DNA of 64,000 nucleotides from Erpobdella octoculata (GCA_963978895.1 OZ022242.1:7348498-7412497); one strand, 5' to 3'; positions 31,509 to 46,136 are shown, counted from the stretch's first letter. Notes: generated from the letters alone by a model not told the origin. Program-made: numbers and translations.

Positions 31509-33158
31509 TTATTTGTTTTCAAATTCTTGGATGACGAGCTTACAATCTTTGTGTCTGCGACAGAGGGTTTTTAAGAAATTACTTGAAAAACTTTGCTTAT
31601 GTGGAGACTTTAAGATTTTTTCATAACTTAAACAAACTTTTAAAAAATGGCAAATGTGAGGAAAACTTTGATTCGTTAATTTAAAATACGTATTATATGC
31701 ATTTACAATTAAATTATTTTTGTGTTTGTTTTTTTGGATCGTTTCCACTGTAAAGCCCTTCCACCAATGGCCGTTCTTTAAAAAATCATGACAAGCCGGG
31801 TTTAGCGTCATCTCTCTTATTGATTTCATAAAAAGATTAATTCTTTCTTTATAAACATACGGCAATATATTTCTAAAGAAAAAAGCATTCAAAAATGTTA
31901 GGGTTAATTTTTCGGAGAGACCAATTGAAAGCATAGTTTTGAACAAAGAAAAATTTGTACTAACTACTTCTGGTTGGTAAGGGTAAAAATTAAGTTGTAC
32001 GGAGATTGTATCTATTAGGAACGGGAAAAATGTTTTTAATTCTTCGTGGTTATTAGAATCTTTAAAAATCTCAGTCAAGAATAAAAAAACTTTGGATTTT
32101 TCTGTAGCACGTTTTAAAACTTCCATTATTCCTTCTATTGTATAATACGTGCCGATGGAATTGCTGTTTAAATTTATCAAATTTTTGTTAGCAGAATTGA
32201 ATTGGTTTTCATCTTCAAGTCCGAGATAAGAAAATTTTCTTGTTTGCAGCCAAGAATTTGTTGGGTTCAAAAATATTTCGATGAGATTCGTATAGCTTAC
32301 ATCAATGTGGTGCAGTTTAGGCAGTTTCTTAATCATTGAAATCAATGAAATTGTTTGCTCATTGGAATTTTCTCTGTTACGATCAACACATTTGTTGTTT
32401 CTAAAATGTAAATATTCCAGCTGAGTTAAACATGATAATATTGCAGCAATTTTTGAAAATGTACCACTCCTCATTCCGGTTAGTTTTAATTTTTTAAGAT
32501 TTACTAATGTCTTCAGCATACCAAGAAACAAAAAATTAAAATTAAAATAATTACAGGATAAAATTTTTAACTTTTCTCCAGGAAAGTGAATGTTTAATTT
32601 TTCGTAACTTTTTCCCCACGGTCCAAGGTTATTAAGTGATAATTGAGTAAGATTTGGACACTCCCAAATATCAGTATTAGCAATTCTGTTGCACAAACGA
32701 CAAGAATTGTTTGTTTTATCACCACAAGTATAAGAATAAAAATCCAATTCTAGTACGGTAAGATTTTCAGACATGCGAGAAAGTTTTGTTATTATATCAT
32801 GAGTTAATATGTGGTAAGAGTCATTTGTTCTGTTAAAACTCTTAGATATTGATACAATGTTTGGATTTTTTTGTTTCAGAAAGTCGATACCTGTTAAGCC
32901 ATTAAATTCATAGTTTCCATAATCTCTAAAAATAATGTCTTTGAAGTTGGATTTATCTGATTCAATTATACAAGGTAATAAGTATTCAATTGATATTAAA
33001 TACCCAATTCTATAACTTTTTCGTATAATTTTTCTCAGAATTTGTGAAGAAATATTTAAATCAGTTTTTATTTGATAATTAAGACCTTTTATCGGATTTT
33101 TAGCTGGCTTAAGAAATATTTTTCTAAAATTGTACATTGCAAACATATTTTGCAGCAT
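31509..33158 (-). CDS. LRR protein copy B, N-terminus altered by a 2-bp insertion
   Basis: The protein has 549 residues from ATG at 33156-33158. An AT insertion near 33145 puts the ancestral ATG (start of MNGSIF) out of frame. An internal ATG gives MLQNMFAMYNF and restores the rest, so about 12 N-terminal residues are lost or replaced. The four cysteines and all LRRs are intact. It differs from copy A at scattered positions, for example TYTC-like changes near the Cys motif and WGKS for CRKS. A HelB insertion lies about 200 bp past the stop, and a Helitron-like composite lies upstream beyond the SINE. Confidence 0.72.
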   Translation of the reverse strand: MLQNMFAMYNFRKIFLKPAKNPIKGLNYQIKTDLNISSQILRKIIRKSYRIGYLISIEYLLPCIIESDKSNFKDIIFRDYGNYEFNGLTGIDFLKQKNPNIVSISKSFNRTNDSYHILTHDIITKLSRMSENLTVLELDFYSYTCGDKTNNSCRLCNRIANTDIWECPNLTQLSLNNLGPWGKSYEKLNIHFPGEKLKILSCNYFNFNFLFLGMLKTLVNLKKLKLTGMRSGTFSKIAAILSCLTQLEYLHFRNNKCVDRNRENSNEQTISLISMIKKLPKLHHIDVSYTNLIEIFLNPTNSWLQTRKFSYLGLEDENQFNSANKNLINLNSNSIGTYYTIEGIMEVLKRATEKSKVFLFLTEIFKDSNNHEELKTFFPFLIDTISVQLNFYPYQPEVVSTNFSLFKTMLSIGLSEKLTLTFLNAFFFRNILPYVYKERINLFMKSIREMTLNPACHDFLKNGHWWKGFTVETIQKNKHKNNLIVNAYNTYFKLTNQSFPHICHFLKVCLSYEKILKSPHKQSFSSNFLKTLCRRHKDCKLVIQEFENK

Positions 33159-33261
33159 GTTTTAAGTGTGTTTGATTGAAATATAGAACCATTCATATTT
33201 AAGTTAGATTGTTTTAAATTGCTCAGACAAAATATTTCAAAAACACAAAAACGACTGGTAT

Positions 33262-33269
33262 ATTTTATA
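33262..33269 (-). promoter_or_regulatory. TATA box of LRR gene B
   Basis: TATAAAAT at the same distance from the ancestral ATG as in copy A. Confidence 0.5.
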
Positions 33270-33353
33270 GACTGTTTTTCTAAATTTTTATTTTTTTTTC
33301 AAGTTAAGAATAAGGTCTTAAATAATACTGGAAAAGCCATAGATATAATATTA

Positions 33354-33542
<189 letters not shown>

Positions 33543-33762
33543 TCTTATAAATATTTGTGTTACTTGTGGTGACAGTTAGTCATCCTATTTGTAGGCTCTT
33601 GAAACATTTCAACGCAATGTTTCACTTCGCAAAAAATTACCTATCTGGCAGCAGACTAGCTGTCGAGTCGAGCCGAGGTAAGGAGTTCTGAGCCTATCAT
33701 AGTCGTAGTCTAATGTTAAGTAGCTCCGAAAGACTGAGACTTCTAGCCATCATTTTTTGGTG

Positions 33763-33842
33763 ATGGTCGGTGGCTCAGTTGGTAAGAGCGCTTGCATTTA
33801 GGCGAGGCGGTGTTGCCGTAGACACGTGGGTTCGATTCCTAG
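33763..33842 (+). mobile_element. tRNA-like SINE head (unit B)
   Basis: Box A 33771-33782 and box B 33829-33839. The sequence matches the unit A copy. Confidence 0.6.
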
Positions 33843-34139
33843 TAGAGTCTTATATATATAAATATATATATCTATATATATAAAAATGAATGTTTGTATT
33901 TATGTTAATGTCCTTTATGCATTGCTACACCATTCATCCGATCGTAATGAAATTTTCACACAACCTTGAGAGTCAAGGGGAAAGTCAAATAAAAAAAAAA
34001 TTGAAATCCGTCACAAAATGAGCGGAGCGGAGCGGGTGAGCGAGCGGGAACTATATATATATGTATGTGCGTATGTATGTGTGTATGTATGTATGTGTAT
34101 GTGCATGTATGTGTGTCTGTGTGTGTGTTTATGTATGTA

Positions 34140-34486
34140 CTAGCGGAGATACCCGGCGTTGCCCGGGTTTTTTAGAAGTTTTTCTAATGTTTGTCTCTTT
34201 CTCTCCCGTTTCCTTTCCCACCTGCTTTCCCACTCCCGTTCGCTTTCCCGTTTTCGGTCGTTTTCCCGCTCCCGGTCGCTTTCCCGCTCCCGGTCGCTTT
34301 CCCGCTCCCGGTCGCTTTCCCGCTCCCGGTCGCTTTACCACTCCCGGTCGCTTTCCCGCTCACGTTTGCTCTCCCATTCCCGCTCACGCTTGCTTTTCCA
34401 TTCCCGCTCGCTGTCCGTTCCGGGTCGCTTTCCCGTTTCTATAATAGACAAACTAACCCACAAACATTCATATATATATATATATA
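34140..34486 (-). mobile_element. Nested inverted HelB-type end
   Basis: CTAGCGGAGATACCCGGCG with hairpin at the left. The right limit is uncertain; TTCATATATATATATATAGT near 34486 resembles a TC-type end but is imperfect. Confidence 0.5.
34225..34435. repeat. 18-bp minisatellite, CGGTCGCTTTCCCGCTCC
   Basis: About five near-perfect and several diverged units. The complementary array (GGGAACGGGAAAGCGACC) occupies about 34625-34810 with about ten units. Confidence 0.9.
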
Positions 34487-35033
34487 GTCTTAGCAAATCT
34501 ATTTTACGTTTTATAGGCTAACAGAAGTTATGAAAGAATGGAAAAGAAAAAATGAGCGTGAACGGGAGAGCAACCGTGACCGGGAATGGGAGAGCAAACA
34601 TGACCGGGAACGGGAGAGCAATCGTGAGCGGGAACGGGAAAGCGACCGGGAACGGGAAAGCGACCGGGAACGGGAAAGCGACCGGGAACGGGAAAGCGAC
34701 CGGGAACGGAAAAGCCACCGGGAACGGGAAAGCGACCGGGAACGGGAAAGCGACCGGGAACGGGAAAGCGACCGGGAACGCGGAAAGCGACCGGGAACGC
34801 GGAAAGCGACTGGAATCGGGAGAGCAAGCTTGGAAGGAAACGCGAGCAAGAGAGAAAATCGATAACAAAACTTCTGAGCGGGAAAGCGACCGGGAGCTGG
34901 AAAACGACCGAGAGCGGAAAAGCGACCGGGAACGCGACGAAAACGGGAAAGTGGAGAAGGAAACGGGAGCGAGAGGGACAAACATTTGAAAAACCTCTAA
35001 AAACCCCGGGCAACGCCGGGTAACCCCGCTAGT

Positions 35034-35077
35034 ATAATATATATATATATAATATATATATTTAATATATATATAAT

Positions 35078-35174
<97 letters not shown>

Positions 35175-35181
35175 TAATATA
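35034..35181. repeat. Imperfect (TA)n
   Basis: Continuation of the tract split by the element at 33871-35032. Confidence 0.95.
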
Positions 35182-36766
35182 TAAAGGAACATTTCCTGGC
35201 TGACTGACTGATAATCAACGCTGAGCTAAAACGCCTCATCCTAGGTACGTAAAATTTGGAACTTAAATTACTTTTTTAGCAGTGGTTCTTAACCTTTTCC
35301 CTGCACCCCCTTTAGACAAACTCGATTTGACAGTACCCCCTACTTTTGCATATAAAAGAACAATAAGTAAAATGTATTGATTTACATCAAGTTTTTTATT
35401 AAATTTATTTTTTGTTGCTTCTCACTGATCAGATCAGAAAACTGACGACCAATCTTTAACAAGGCAATTTGTATATCATCACCGGCCTCTAATCAAATTC
35501 TTTGCTTGGTTTCTATATTTACCGAAGCAGAAAAGCTAATTTTACACAAGTAGGCAGTAGCAAAAAAAATTATTAATGTCAGTGTACTTTTGGCCAAAGC
35601 TGGTCAGCAATCTAAAAAAAAGTGTGAGGCTTTTTACTTTTAACAATTTAATAAGAAACTAGGTAAGAAGATTAGTTTGTCAATAATTGACCAAAATCCT
35701 AGTTGAGGTAAACTTACTGCGGCGTCACACCAAACTCTTTTCTTTTTAATAACGTCAAATGATTAGGAATAGTTGGAATGCACTGCAGTGAAATGCTCTT
35801 TTAGCTCGTTCGGTTTTAAATTGTTATTTGACAGGACTTTGACACATTAAAAACAATTTGGTCGTTCGTTATGTGTCGTCTTTGTCAGTGATAAAAGTGA
35901 AACCATACTGAACACAGTCTTCTGAATATTTTCGTTTTTTTAACATCTTTCAGCTTTGAAATGCCAGTTGAAGTAATAACCAAAGTTGGATCCAAGGGGG
36001 TAGTGAGAATGCATCCCCCACCAGAGTATTAATTAAAACGTTTGGGTAGAATACCTGATTTTTGGAAAATGACTCTTCTTAAAAGTAAAGTTATTTAAAA
36101 AATACATACAACTACCCTCGGTCATTAGCTTTTTAGAAGGAAAAAGTGGAAGTTTTCCAAAAAAATTTGATAAATACTCTATTTTTAATTTCGGAATTGT
36201 TCTCCTACCAGGAATTCAATTTAATAAAATGTGAAGTTCACAGCAACAAATAAACCCACTAAATTTCAACTCGATTGGATGACGGAAAGTTTGTTTTTTT
36301 AGTGGTAAAGGGTCGCAATTTATGGTTGAAGCAAATAAAGCTTTCTCTTCCACCGACATAAAATTCCTACAATCGATTCGAAACAACGACAGACAAGGAA
36401 TAATGTGTAATGTTGCCTTAAATGAATGGGCGTGTGGACGTGCTTATTTTTTTCTTTTCAGTTCACAAAAACGTGGTATTCTAAAAGGTTTTTTAAATAT
36501 TTTATTTAATCAAACTAACCATCTGCATCTGCTACTTTTAAATAGGATAGAACGCTTTTTTGAATGTAAATGGCGCCCCACGTTTTAAGTTTTAATAATT
36601 TATGAGTTGTTTGTTGAACGAATGTCCACAATTAATGCATGCCTCTATCAAGACATTTCTCACACAGCCAAGAGAAAAATTATTTTTTTCTTTTCAGTTC
36701 ACAAAAACGTGGTATTTTAAAAGGTTTTTTTATTTTATTTTTTTCTTTTCAGTGCATTAGAAAAAC

Positions 36767-36768
<2 letters not shown>
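35182..36768. other. Right-hand block, unit B
   Basis: Inverted HelC end, hAT-like CAGTGGTTCTTAACC at about 35279, AT-rich unassigned sequence, then pogo-related sequence at 36571-36735. No gene is supported. Confidence 0.55.

Positions 36769-36835
<67 letters not shown>
36769..36835. repeat. (TA)n microsatellite
   Basis: TA tract before HelA. Confidence 0.97.
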
Positions 36836-36836
<1 letters not shown>

Positions 36837-37169
36837 TAGCTGACCCAGCAAACGTTGTTTTGCCTTTTAAATTATTTTGGTTTTTTTACTAAGAGTTTAA
36901 TGTTCAAAATTATGACAATTTAAAAAAATCAATCTCGAAAAACAATCGAGTGTACAATGCCCGGGGTTTTTGAAAATTTTTCTATCGTTCTTCTCTCTTG
37001 TTCCCGTTTTCTTCCCCGCTTGCTCTACCGTTCCCATTTGCTCTCCCGTTTCCGCTTGTTTTCAAGTTCCGCTTGTTCTCCTGTCAATATATCCTTAATG
37101 TAATGTTTTACTTGGCATATATATTATATATATATATATATAATTTATCCTTAATGTAAAGTTTTATTT

Positions 37170-37221
<52 letters not shown>
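36836..37221 (-). mobile_element. HelA element
   Basis: Nearly identical to 13604-13949, with a TA tract at its far end (37172-37221). Confidence 0.6.
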
Positions 37222-37222
<1 letters not shown>

Positions 37223-37993
37223 TAGAGTTATCCCGTCAAAAATGACGGATTTTTTAAAATTTAATTATATGTTCATTTCTGATTGCAGTATCACCTTTTT
37301 TGATCTTTGAGACTGTCATTGTACACTTGCGTAATAACTTGTATTACACGCCTGCGCTCACTAACTTTTATCAAGGATATCTTGATATAACAACTGGATC
37401 CACAACCTACTCTAGCACGCCAACACAATTTAGCCAATTACGTCATAGTTACATCAAGATTTTTTGAAATATGATATAACTACTGATGCTTTTGTAGTTT
37501 GTTACATCAATTTATCTATAATTATGATATAAGAAGCAATAAAACATTAGGCCTACTAGAGTAGGTTGTGCATCCAGTTGTTATATCAAGACATCCTTCC
37601 TTTTATCAAATGCTGATTGCTGACCCCTGCGGCCGCCGAGTTATGTGTAATTGCTAACATACATACATAGTGGTTTTGCCCGCCCCAAGGGCGCATGTCT
37701 TAAAATTACAATGTACTTTGGATACATTTTATAGAAAATAGTCAACAAAAACAAAATGACATTTGATAACCATAAAATTTTTTTTTATATATCAGCAAAT
37801 TTAATGAAATTTTTTATTGTGTTAAATTTTTCAATTTACTAAAGTATTTCATATAAATTCAAAGGATGTGAAAATTGAAAAGTTCAATAATTTGTTATTA
37901 AAGAATTTCGGTATACACGACATTTCTTGTAAATTGACGGCCATTGAGAAGTGGTCCTTGGTTCTGAGATTTTTTTAAATCTATTATATAATA
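37222..37993 (-). mobile_element. HelD element with MITE insertion
   Basis: CTAGAGTTATCCCGTCA with a perfect CCGTCA/TGACGG hairpin. The same 228-bp MITE is at the same site (37372-37599). Confidence 0.6.
37372..37599. mobile_element. MITE with 44-bp terminal inverted repeats, second copy
   Basis: Same insertion point as 26076-26303, so the two copies descend from one insertion that was duplicated with its host. Confidence 0.85.
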
Positions 37994-40565
37994 CTAGAAA
38001 TAGCCCGTCATAAATGACGGATTTTTTTATATTTTATAAATTACTAGCTGGGTTACCCGGCGTTGCCCGGGGATTTTAAAGGCTTTTTATCGTTTTCTCT
38101 CTGGCTCCCGTTTCCTTAACCGCTTGCTTTCCCGTTCCATGTCGCTTTCTCACTCCTGGTCGCATTTCTGCTCACGGTCGCTTTTCCGGCCCCGGTCTCT
38201 TTTACTTTTCCCGATCCCGGTTGCTTTTACGCTTTACCGCTCCAGCTTGCTCTTCTTTTCGCTCTTCTGTTCCTCCATTAAATTTTAGAGCCTTCCCAAT
38301 GTGGCTTAGATGGGCTGTAGCGGAATGCTGTGCACAGTCATCAAAATTGATCTGTTCTCTCGTTAACACTTTGTTGTTTGGTTTGCTCGTTTAGTTACGT
38401 TTGAACTTCTTCAATTTTAATTAGTGTTCTTTAATGTATTGGTTCCACTCTCCAAGTGTGATCTTCTGCAAAGGTTTATTATGATTGACTGAAGCTGAAC
38501 AAAAAAAAAATTTATTAGTTAACGGCTGCAATAATGTTAAAATCCGCTCATATATCTCAACAGGTTATATTTATTTTAAATACTTGTAAGATTATAAATG
38601 CTTACAATAGATTTATCACACACTGTTCAACAGCTGCTTTTCGTAAAATCGCTAGTCTTAGTTTTTGAGTTGTTCTTAGTTTTTAAGTGTCATGTCTACA
38701 GAAAGCATATAACGCTACATGTGTCATGTTAATAAATGTTTACCCGTGGCTTTTTAAAAATGTGATATAAAACACAGATTGAAATAAAACATGAAGTAAT
38801 AATAATATTAAAAACCTTCAAAGCATTAACTTAATGAATTTTCTGAGAGTTTTCTGAGATCATCAATTTGGAACAATCGAAGAGTACCACTTTTATTTAG
38901 CAAATGATGCAATTATAAATTGAACAAAACAGCATCAGATTGATAGGCTGGCTTGAGAACTTTGTTCATGATTTTGTTGAAACACAAAAATACTGCACTT
39001 GCTTTCATTTCTTTCAAATTTCATGCACCTCATATATCAGTGAAACTTTTACAATAAATTGGTGTTGCATGTAAGATTTTCTTTAAAATGTAATTTTCTA
39101 ATTTCCTCTGAAAAGTACCAAAGCTTTGCCACTTACTTTTGAATGGGAGATATGAACAATGAATTTCTAATTTGATTTAATTTGTTAAGTCTGGAACTCT
39201 TTTTGTGAAGCACAAAATATCTCTAAATAGAAGAAATTCCACCTGCAATTTATTGATTAGTCCTGAAATCCAAAGTTATCTAGATTTACAAAATAAGTTG
39301 CTAAAATCAAATATAAAGTTTACCGATAGCAGAGCTGTCGTATCGGAGGTTCGGAAGAGAATGAGCCTCAATGAGCTCTATGAAATCAAAACAAAGGTAT
39401 CCGGCGGCACCATAGATATCTATGGGCGGCACAAAACAACACACATATTTATTTAATTTAATATTTATATTTAAAACCTTTAAAACTTAAGAAAAAAAAA
39501 TTAAAAATATTTTGTATAATTTAACTATAAATTAATTTTATTTTATTTTGTAGAAAAAAAATTTACTCCAACTTACTAACGCTGACCAAAACGTTTTTTG
39601 TCCATAAAACATCAACGGAAAAACCAATTTATTTAAAATTTTACAGGAACCACCGCTTAAATAAGATACATAAGTTTGCCAAATTTCAATTAAATCTGTT
39701 CGGCCGTTTACATTTTATGTCCGAACAAACAAACAAACAAACAAACAAACATTTCATTTTTATATATAAGATTTTTCGATTGTACCGTCACCCATGGAAC
39801 CCTGCATAATAACTATGCAGGTTCAATATGCCGCCTCTTTTGATTTTTAGGACTGACAGTGTACAATTGCGTAATAACTTTTATAACACACCTGTGCGCA
39901 CTAATTTTAGCTGCTGAGTATACTGACCACCGCGGCCGCCGCGTTGTGCGAAATTGTTAAGATACAGACATAGATTTTGCCCGTTGCAAGGACGGATGTT
40001 TTAAAAATATGATGTACTTTGGATAAATTTTATAAAAAATAGTCAACAAAAACAAACTGACATTTGATAACCATAAACTTTTTTTTTAAATACAAGCAAA
40101 TTTAATGAAATGTTTTATTGTGTTTACATTTTCAATTTACTAACGTATTTCATATAAATTCAAAGGATGTAAAAATTAAAGAGTGCAATAATTAGTTATT
40201 AAAAAATTTCAGTATACACGACATTTCTTGTGAATTGACGGCCATCGTTGAGAAGTGGTCCTTGCTTCTGAGATTTGTTTAAATTTCATTATATAATATT
40301 TTTTGATTGCAGCACCACTCTTGTGATCTCTAGGACTGAAAGTGTATATAGGAACAATTGCATAATAACTTTTATTACACGCATACGCGCAATAAATTCT
40401 TACGCTCACATCGATAACGTCTATGAGACTAATTACGTAAGCGTGACAGAATCAGTGAGTGAGTGATGTGGGCTACTATAATATAGATTTTTCGATTGCA
40501 GCACCACTTCTTTTGATCTCTAGGACTGAGACTGAGATAAGTACAATTGCATTATAATTTTTATT
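37994..40565 (-). mobile_element. HelE element split by HelB
   Basis: HelE starts CTAGAAATAGCCCGTCA with an intact CGTCAT hairpin, is interrupted after AAATTA (38043), and resumes at TTTTTCGATTGTACC (39772). It ends at inverted segment X. Confidence 0.7.
38044..39771 (-). mobile_element. HelB element nested in HelE, exact boundaries
   Basis: CTAGCTGGGTTACCCGG at the left and TTTTTATATATAAGA at the right. The uninterrupted HelE copies at 19733-19745 and 49130-49142 read AAATTATTTTTCGATTG, so 1728 bp were inserted between A and T with nothing duplicated or lost. Relative to 17060-19170 it lacks about 390 bp (18131-18522) and has a longer AAAC array. The open frame at 39290-39433 corresponds to the coding-like fragment of the other copy. 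Confidence 0.92.
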
Positions 40566-40829
40566 ACAAAAAGAGGTAATTACTTCATAATCTCTAAGCA
40601 ATAATTTCAAATTAAACAGTCAGAGAGGAGCAAGAAACTGAAAATTTAATTGAATCAAATTTAATGAAATTAATTTGTATATCTCGATTGGTGCTGGGGA
40701 TTTCATTTGCATCCCCGACAACAACGCGCCTTCATCGATCTGTTTGCATGCATTAATGCTGCTGAATGCATTATTATTCGCCTGTTGTGTCTGAATGCTT
40801 TTTTCTTCAGTAATTTAATACCATAATAC
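40566..40829. other. Segment X inverted, unit C
   Basis: Same junction as unit B (26969-27235). No gene is seen. Confidence 0.65.
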
Positions 40830-43470
<2,641 letters not shown>

Positions 43471-43657
43471 ACATAGAATATAGAAAACAAAATAAATTTT
43501 AGCTATGTAATGAAATGTAAAATAAAACCACATTGAACAAAAACGTTTATTTAAAAAGCGATATTCAAAAAACAGAAAATAGAATAACAACTAATGCTAC
43601 AGTTAGTGAACTTTTATTTTTATTAAGTAACAATTTGTTACGGAATTATCGAGTGGT

Positions 43658-45343
43658 TTATTTGTTTTCAAATTCTTGGATGACGAGCTTACAATCTTTG
43701 TGTCTGCGACAGAGGGTTTTTAAGAAATTACTTGAAAAACTTAGCATATGTGGATACTTTAAGAATTTTTCATAACTTAAACAAACTTTTAAAAAATGGC
43801 AAATGTGAGGAAAATTTTGATTCGTTAATTTAAAATACGTATTATATGCTTTTACAATTAAATTATTTTTGTGTTTGTTTTTTTGGATCGTTTCCACTGT
43901 AAAGCCCTTCCACCAATGGCCGTTCTTTAAAAAATCATGACAAGCCGGGTTTAGCGTCATCTCTCTTATTGATTTCATAAAAAGATTAATTCTTTCTTTA
44001 TAAAAATACGGCAATATATTTCTAAAGAAAAAAGCATTCAAAAATGTTAGGGTTAATTTTTCGGAGAGACCAATTGAAAGCATAGTTTTGAACAAAGAAA
44101 AATTTGTACTAACTACATCTGGTTGGTAAGGGTAAAAATTAAGTTGTACGGAGATTGTATCTATTAGGAACGGGAAAAATGTTTTTAATTCTTCGTGGTT
44201 ATTAGAATCTTTAAAAATCTCAGTCAAGAATAAAAAAACTTTGGATTTTTCTGTAGCACGTTTTAAAACTTCCATTATTCCTTCTATTGTATAATACGTG
44301 CCGATGGAATTGCTGTTTAAATTTATCAAATTTTTGTTAGCAGAATTGAATTGGTTTTCATCTTCAAGTCCGAGATAAGAAAATTTTCTTGTTTGCAGCC
44401 AAGAATTTGTTGGGTTCAAAAATATTTCGATGAGATTCGTATAGCTTACATCAATGTGGTGCAGTTTAGGCAGTTTCTTAATCATTGAAATCAATGAAAT
44501 TGTTTGCTCATTGGAATTTTCTCTGTTACGATCAACACATTTGTTGTTTCTAAAATGTAAATATTCCAGCTGAGTTAAACATGATAATATTGCAGCAATT
44601 TTTGAAAATGTACCACTCGTCATTCCGGTTAGTTTTAATTTTTTAAGATTTACTAATGTCTTCAGCATACCAAGAAACAAAAAATTAAAATTAAAATAAT
44701 TACAGGATAAAATTTTTAACTTTTCTCCAGGAAAGTGAATGTTTAATTTTTCGTAACTTCTTCCCCACGGTCCAAGGTTATTAAGTGATAATTGAGTAAG
44801 ATTTGGACACTCCCAAATATCAGTATTTGCACTTGTGTTGCACACACGACAAGAAATGTTTGTTTTATTACCACAAGTACGAAAATTCAAATCCAATTCT
44901 AGTACGGTAAGATTTTCAGACATGCGAGAAATTTTTGTTATTATATCATGAGTTAATATGTGGTAAGAGTCATTTGTTCTGTTAAAACTCTTAGATATTG
45001 ATACAATGTTTGGATTTTTTTGTTTCAGAAAGTCGTTACCTGTTAAGCCACTAAATTCATAGTTTTCATAATCTCTAAAAATAATGTCTTTGAAGTTGGA
45101 TTTATCTGATTCAATTATGCAAGGTAATAAGTATTCAATTGATATTAAATACCCAATTCTATAACTTTTTTGTATAATTTTTCTCAGAATTTGTGAAGAA
45201 ATATTTAAATCAGTTTTTATTTGATAATTAAGACCTTTTATAGGATTTTTAGCTGGCTTAAGAAATATTTTTCTAAAATTGTACATTGCAAACATTTTGC
45301 AGCATGTTTTAAGTGTTTTTGATTGAAATATTGAACCATTCAT
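43658..45343 (-). CDS. LRR protein copy C
   Basis: 561 residues from ATG at 45341-45343, intronless, same domain order as copy A. It is the most diverged copy. Nine of the 21 residues at 153-173 differ from copy A, while the cysteines at 157, 165, 168 and 179 are kept. One extra T in the upstream poly-T tract closes the upstream open frame seen in A, which supports Met1 as the true start. Confidence 0.8.
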   Translation of the reverse strand: MNGSIFQSKTLKTCCKMFAMYNFRKIFLKPAKNPIKGLNYQIKTDLNISSQILRKIIQKSYRIGYLISIEYLLPCIIESDKSNFKDIIFRDYENYEFSGLTGNDFLKQKNPNIVSISKSFNRTNDSYHILTHDIITKISRMSENLTVLELDLNFRTCGNKTNISCRVCNTSANTDIWECPNLTQLSLNNLGPWGRSYEKLNIHFPGEKLKILSCNYFNFNFLFLGMLKTLVNLKKLKLTGMTSGTFSKIAAILSCLTQLEYLHFRNNKCVDRNRENSNEQTISLISMIKKLPKLHHIDVSYTNLIEIFLNPTNSWLQTRKFSYLGLEDENQFNSANKNLINLNSNSIGTYYTIEGIMEVLKRATEKSKVFLFLTEIFKDSNNHEELKTFFPFLIDTISVQLNFYPYQPDVVSTNFSLFKTMLSIGLSEKLTLTFLNAFFFRNILPYFYKERINLFMKSIREMTLNPACHDFLKNGHWWKGFTVETIQKNKHKNNLIVKAYNTYFKLTNQNFPHICHFLKVCLSYEKFLKYPHMLSFSSNFLKTLCRRHKDCKLVIQEFENK

Positions 45344-45408
45344 ATTTAAGTTAGATTGTTTTAAATTGCTCAGACAAAATATTTCAAAAACACAAAAACG
45401 ACTGGTAT

Positions 45409-45416
45409 ATTTTATA
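45409..45416 (-). promoter_or_regulatory. TATA box of LRR gene C
   Basis: TATAAAAT about 66 bp upstream of the ATG. Confidence 0.55.
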
Positions 45417-45607
45417 GACTGTTTTTCTAAATTTTTATTTTTTTTTCAAGTTAAGAATAAGGTCTTAAATAATACTGGAAAAGCCATAGATATAATATTA
45501 AAAAATTCTGAAAAATGTTGGACGAAAAAACTACTAAAGTCTTTGTTTTATATTGAAAGAACTTCATCGAATTTTTGATTGTTGCATTAAAAAGTTTAAC
45601 TTTCTTC

Positions 45608-45609
<2 letters not shown>

Positions 45610-45682
<73 letters not shown>
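45610..45682. repeat. (TA)n microsatellite upstream of LRR gene C
   Basis: Shortest of the five equivalent tracts. Confidence 0.98.
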
Positions 45683-45685
<3 letters not shown>

Positions 45686-45905
45686 TCTTATAAATATTTG
45701 TGTTACTTGTGGTGACAGTTAGTCATCCTATTTGTAGGCTCTTGAAACATTTCAACGCAATGTTTTACTTCGCAAAAAATTACCTATCTGGCAGCAGACT
45801 AGCTGTCGAGTCGAGCCGAAGTAAGGAGTTTTGAGCCTATCATAGTCGTAGTCTAATGTTAAGTAGCTCCGAAAGACTGAGACTTCTAGCCATCATTTTT
45901 TGGTG

Positions 45906-45985
45906 ATGGTCGGTGGCTCAGTTGGTAAGAGTGCTTGCATTTAGGCGAGGCGGTGTTGCCGTAGACACGTGGGTTCGATTCCTAG
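45906..45985 (+). mobile_element. tRNA-like SINE head (unit C)
   Basis: Box A 45914-45925 and box B 45972-45982, with one change just after box A (GAGTGC for GAGCGC). The GAGTCTTATA flank on the right is lost. Confidence 0.6.
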
Positions 45986-46091
45986 TATATATATATATAA
46001 ATAAATATAATAATATAATATATATATATATATTAAAATATATATATATATATATAAAAATATATATATATATATAAATATATATATATAC

Positions 46092-46136
<45 letters not shown>

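Larger units (their letters stand above)
33871..35032 (+). mobile_element. HelB-like element on + strand, TC to CTAG, with a second 3' end nested inside
   Basis: The element starts TCTATATATATAAAAATGAA after A and ends CCGGGTAACCCCGCTAG before T, with hairpin CCCGG/CCGGG. In the other units the flanks read as one continuous TA/TAA tract, so the boundaries are exact. Inside at 34140 a second, opposite Helitron-like 3' end (CTAGCGGAGATACCCGG) follows a GTAT-rich stretch. The two outward-facing ends are each followed by 18-bp GC-rich repeats in inverse orientation. Arginine/serine-rich open frames across these repeats are artefacts of the 18-bp period. Confidence 0.75.

Noticed and set aside
34159..34989. 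Arg/Ser-rich and Pro/Phe-rich open frames resembling SR proteins
   Set aside because: An 18-bp repeat keeps all six frames open; these are minisatellite artefacts.
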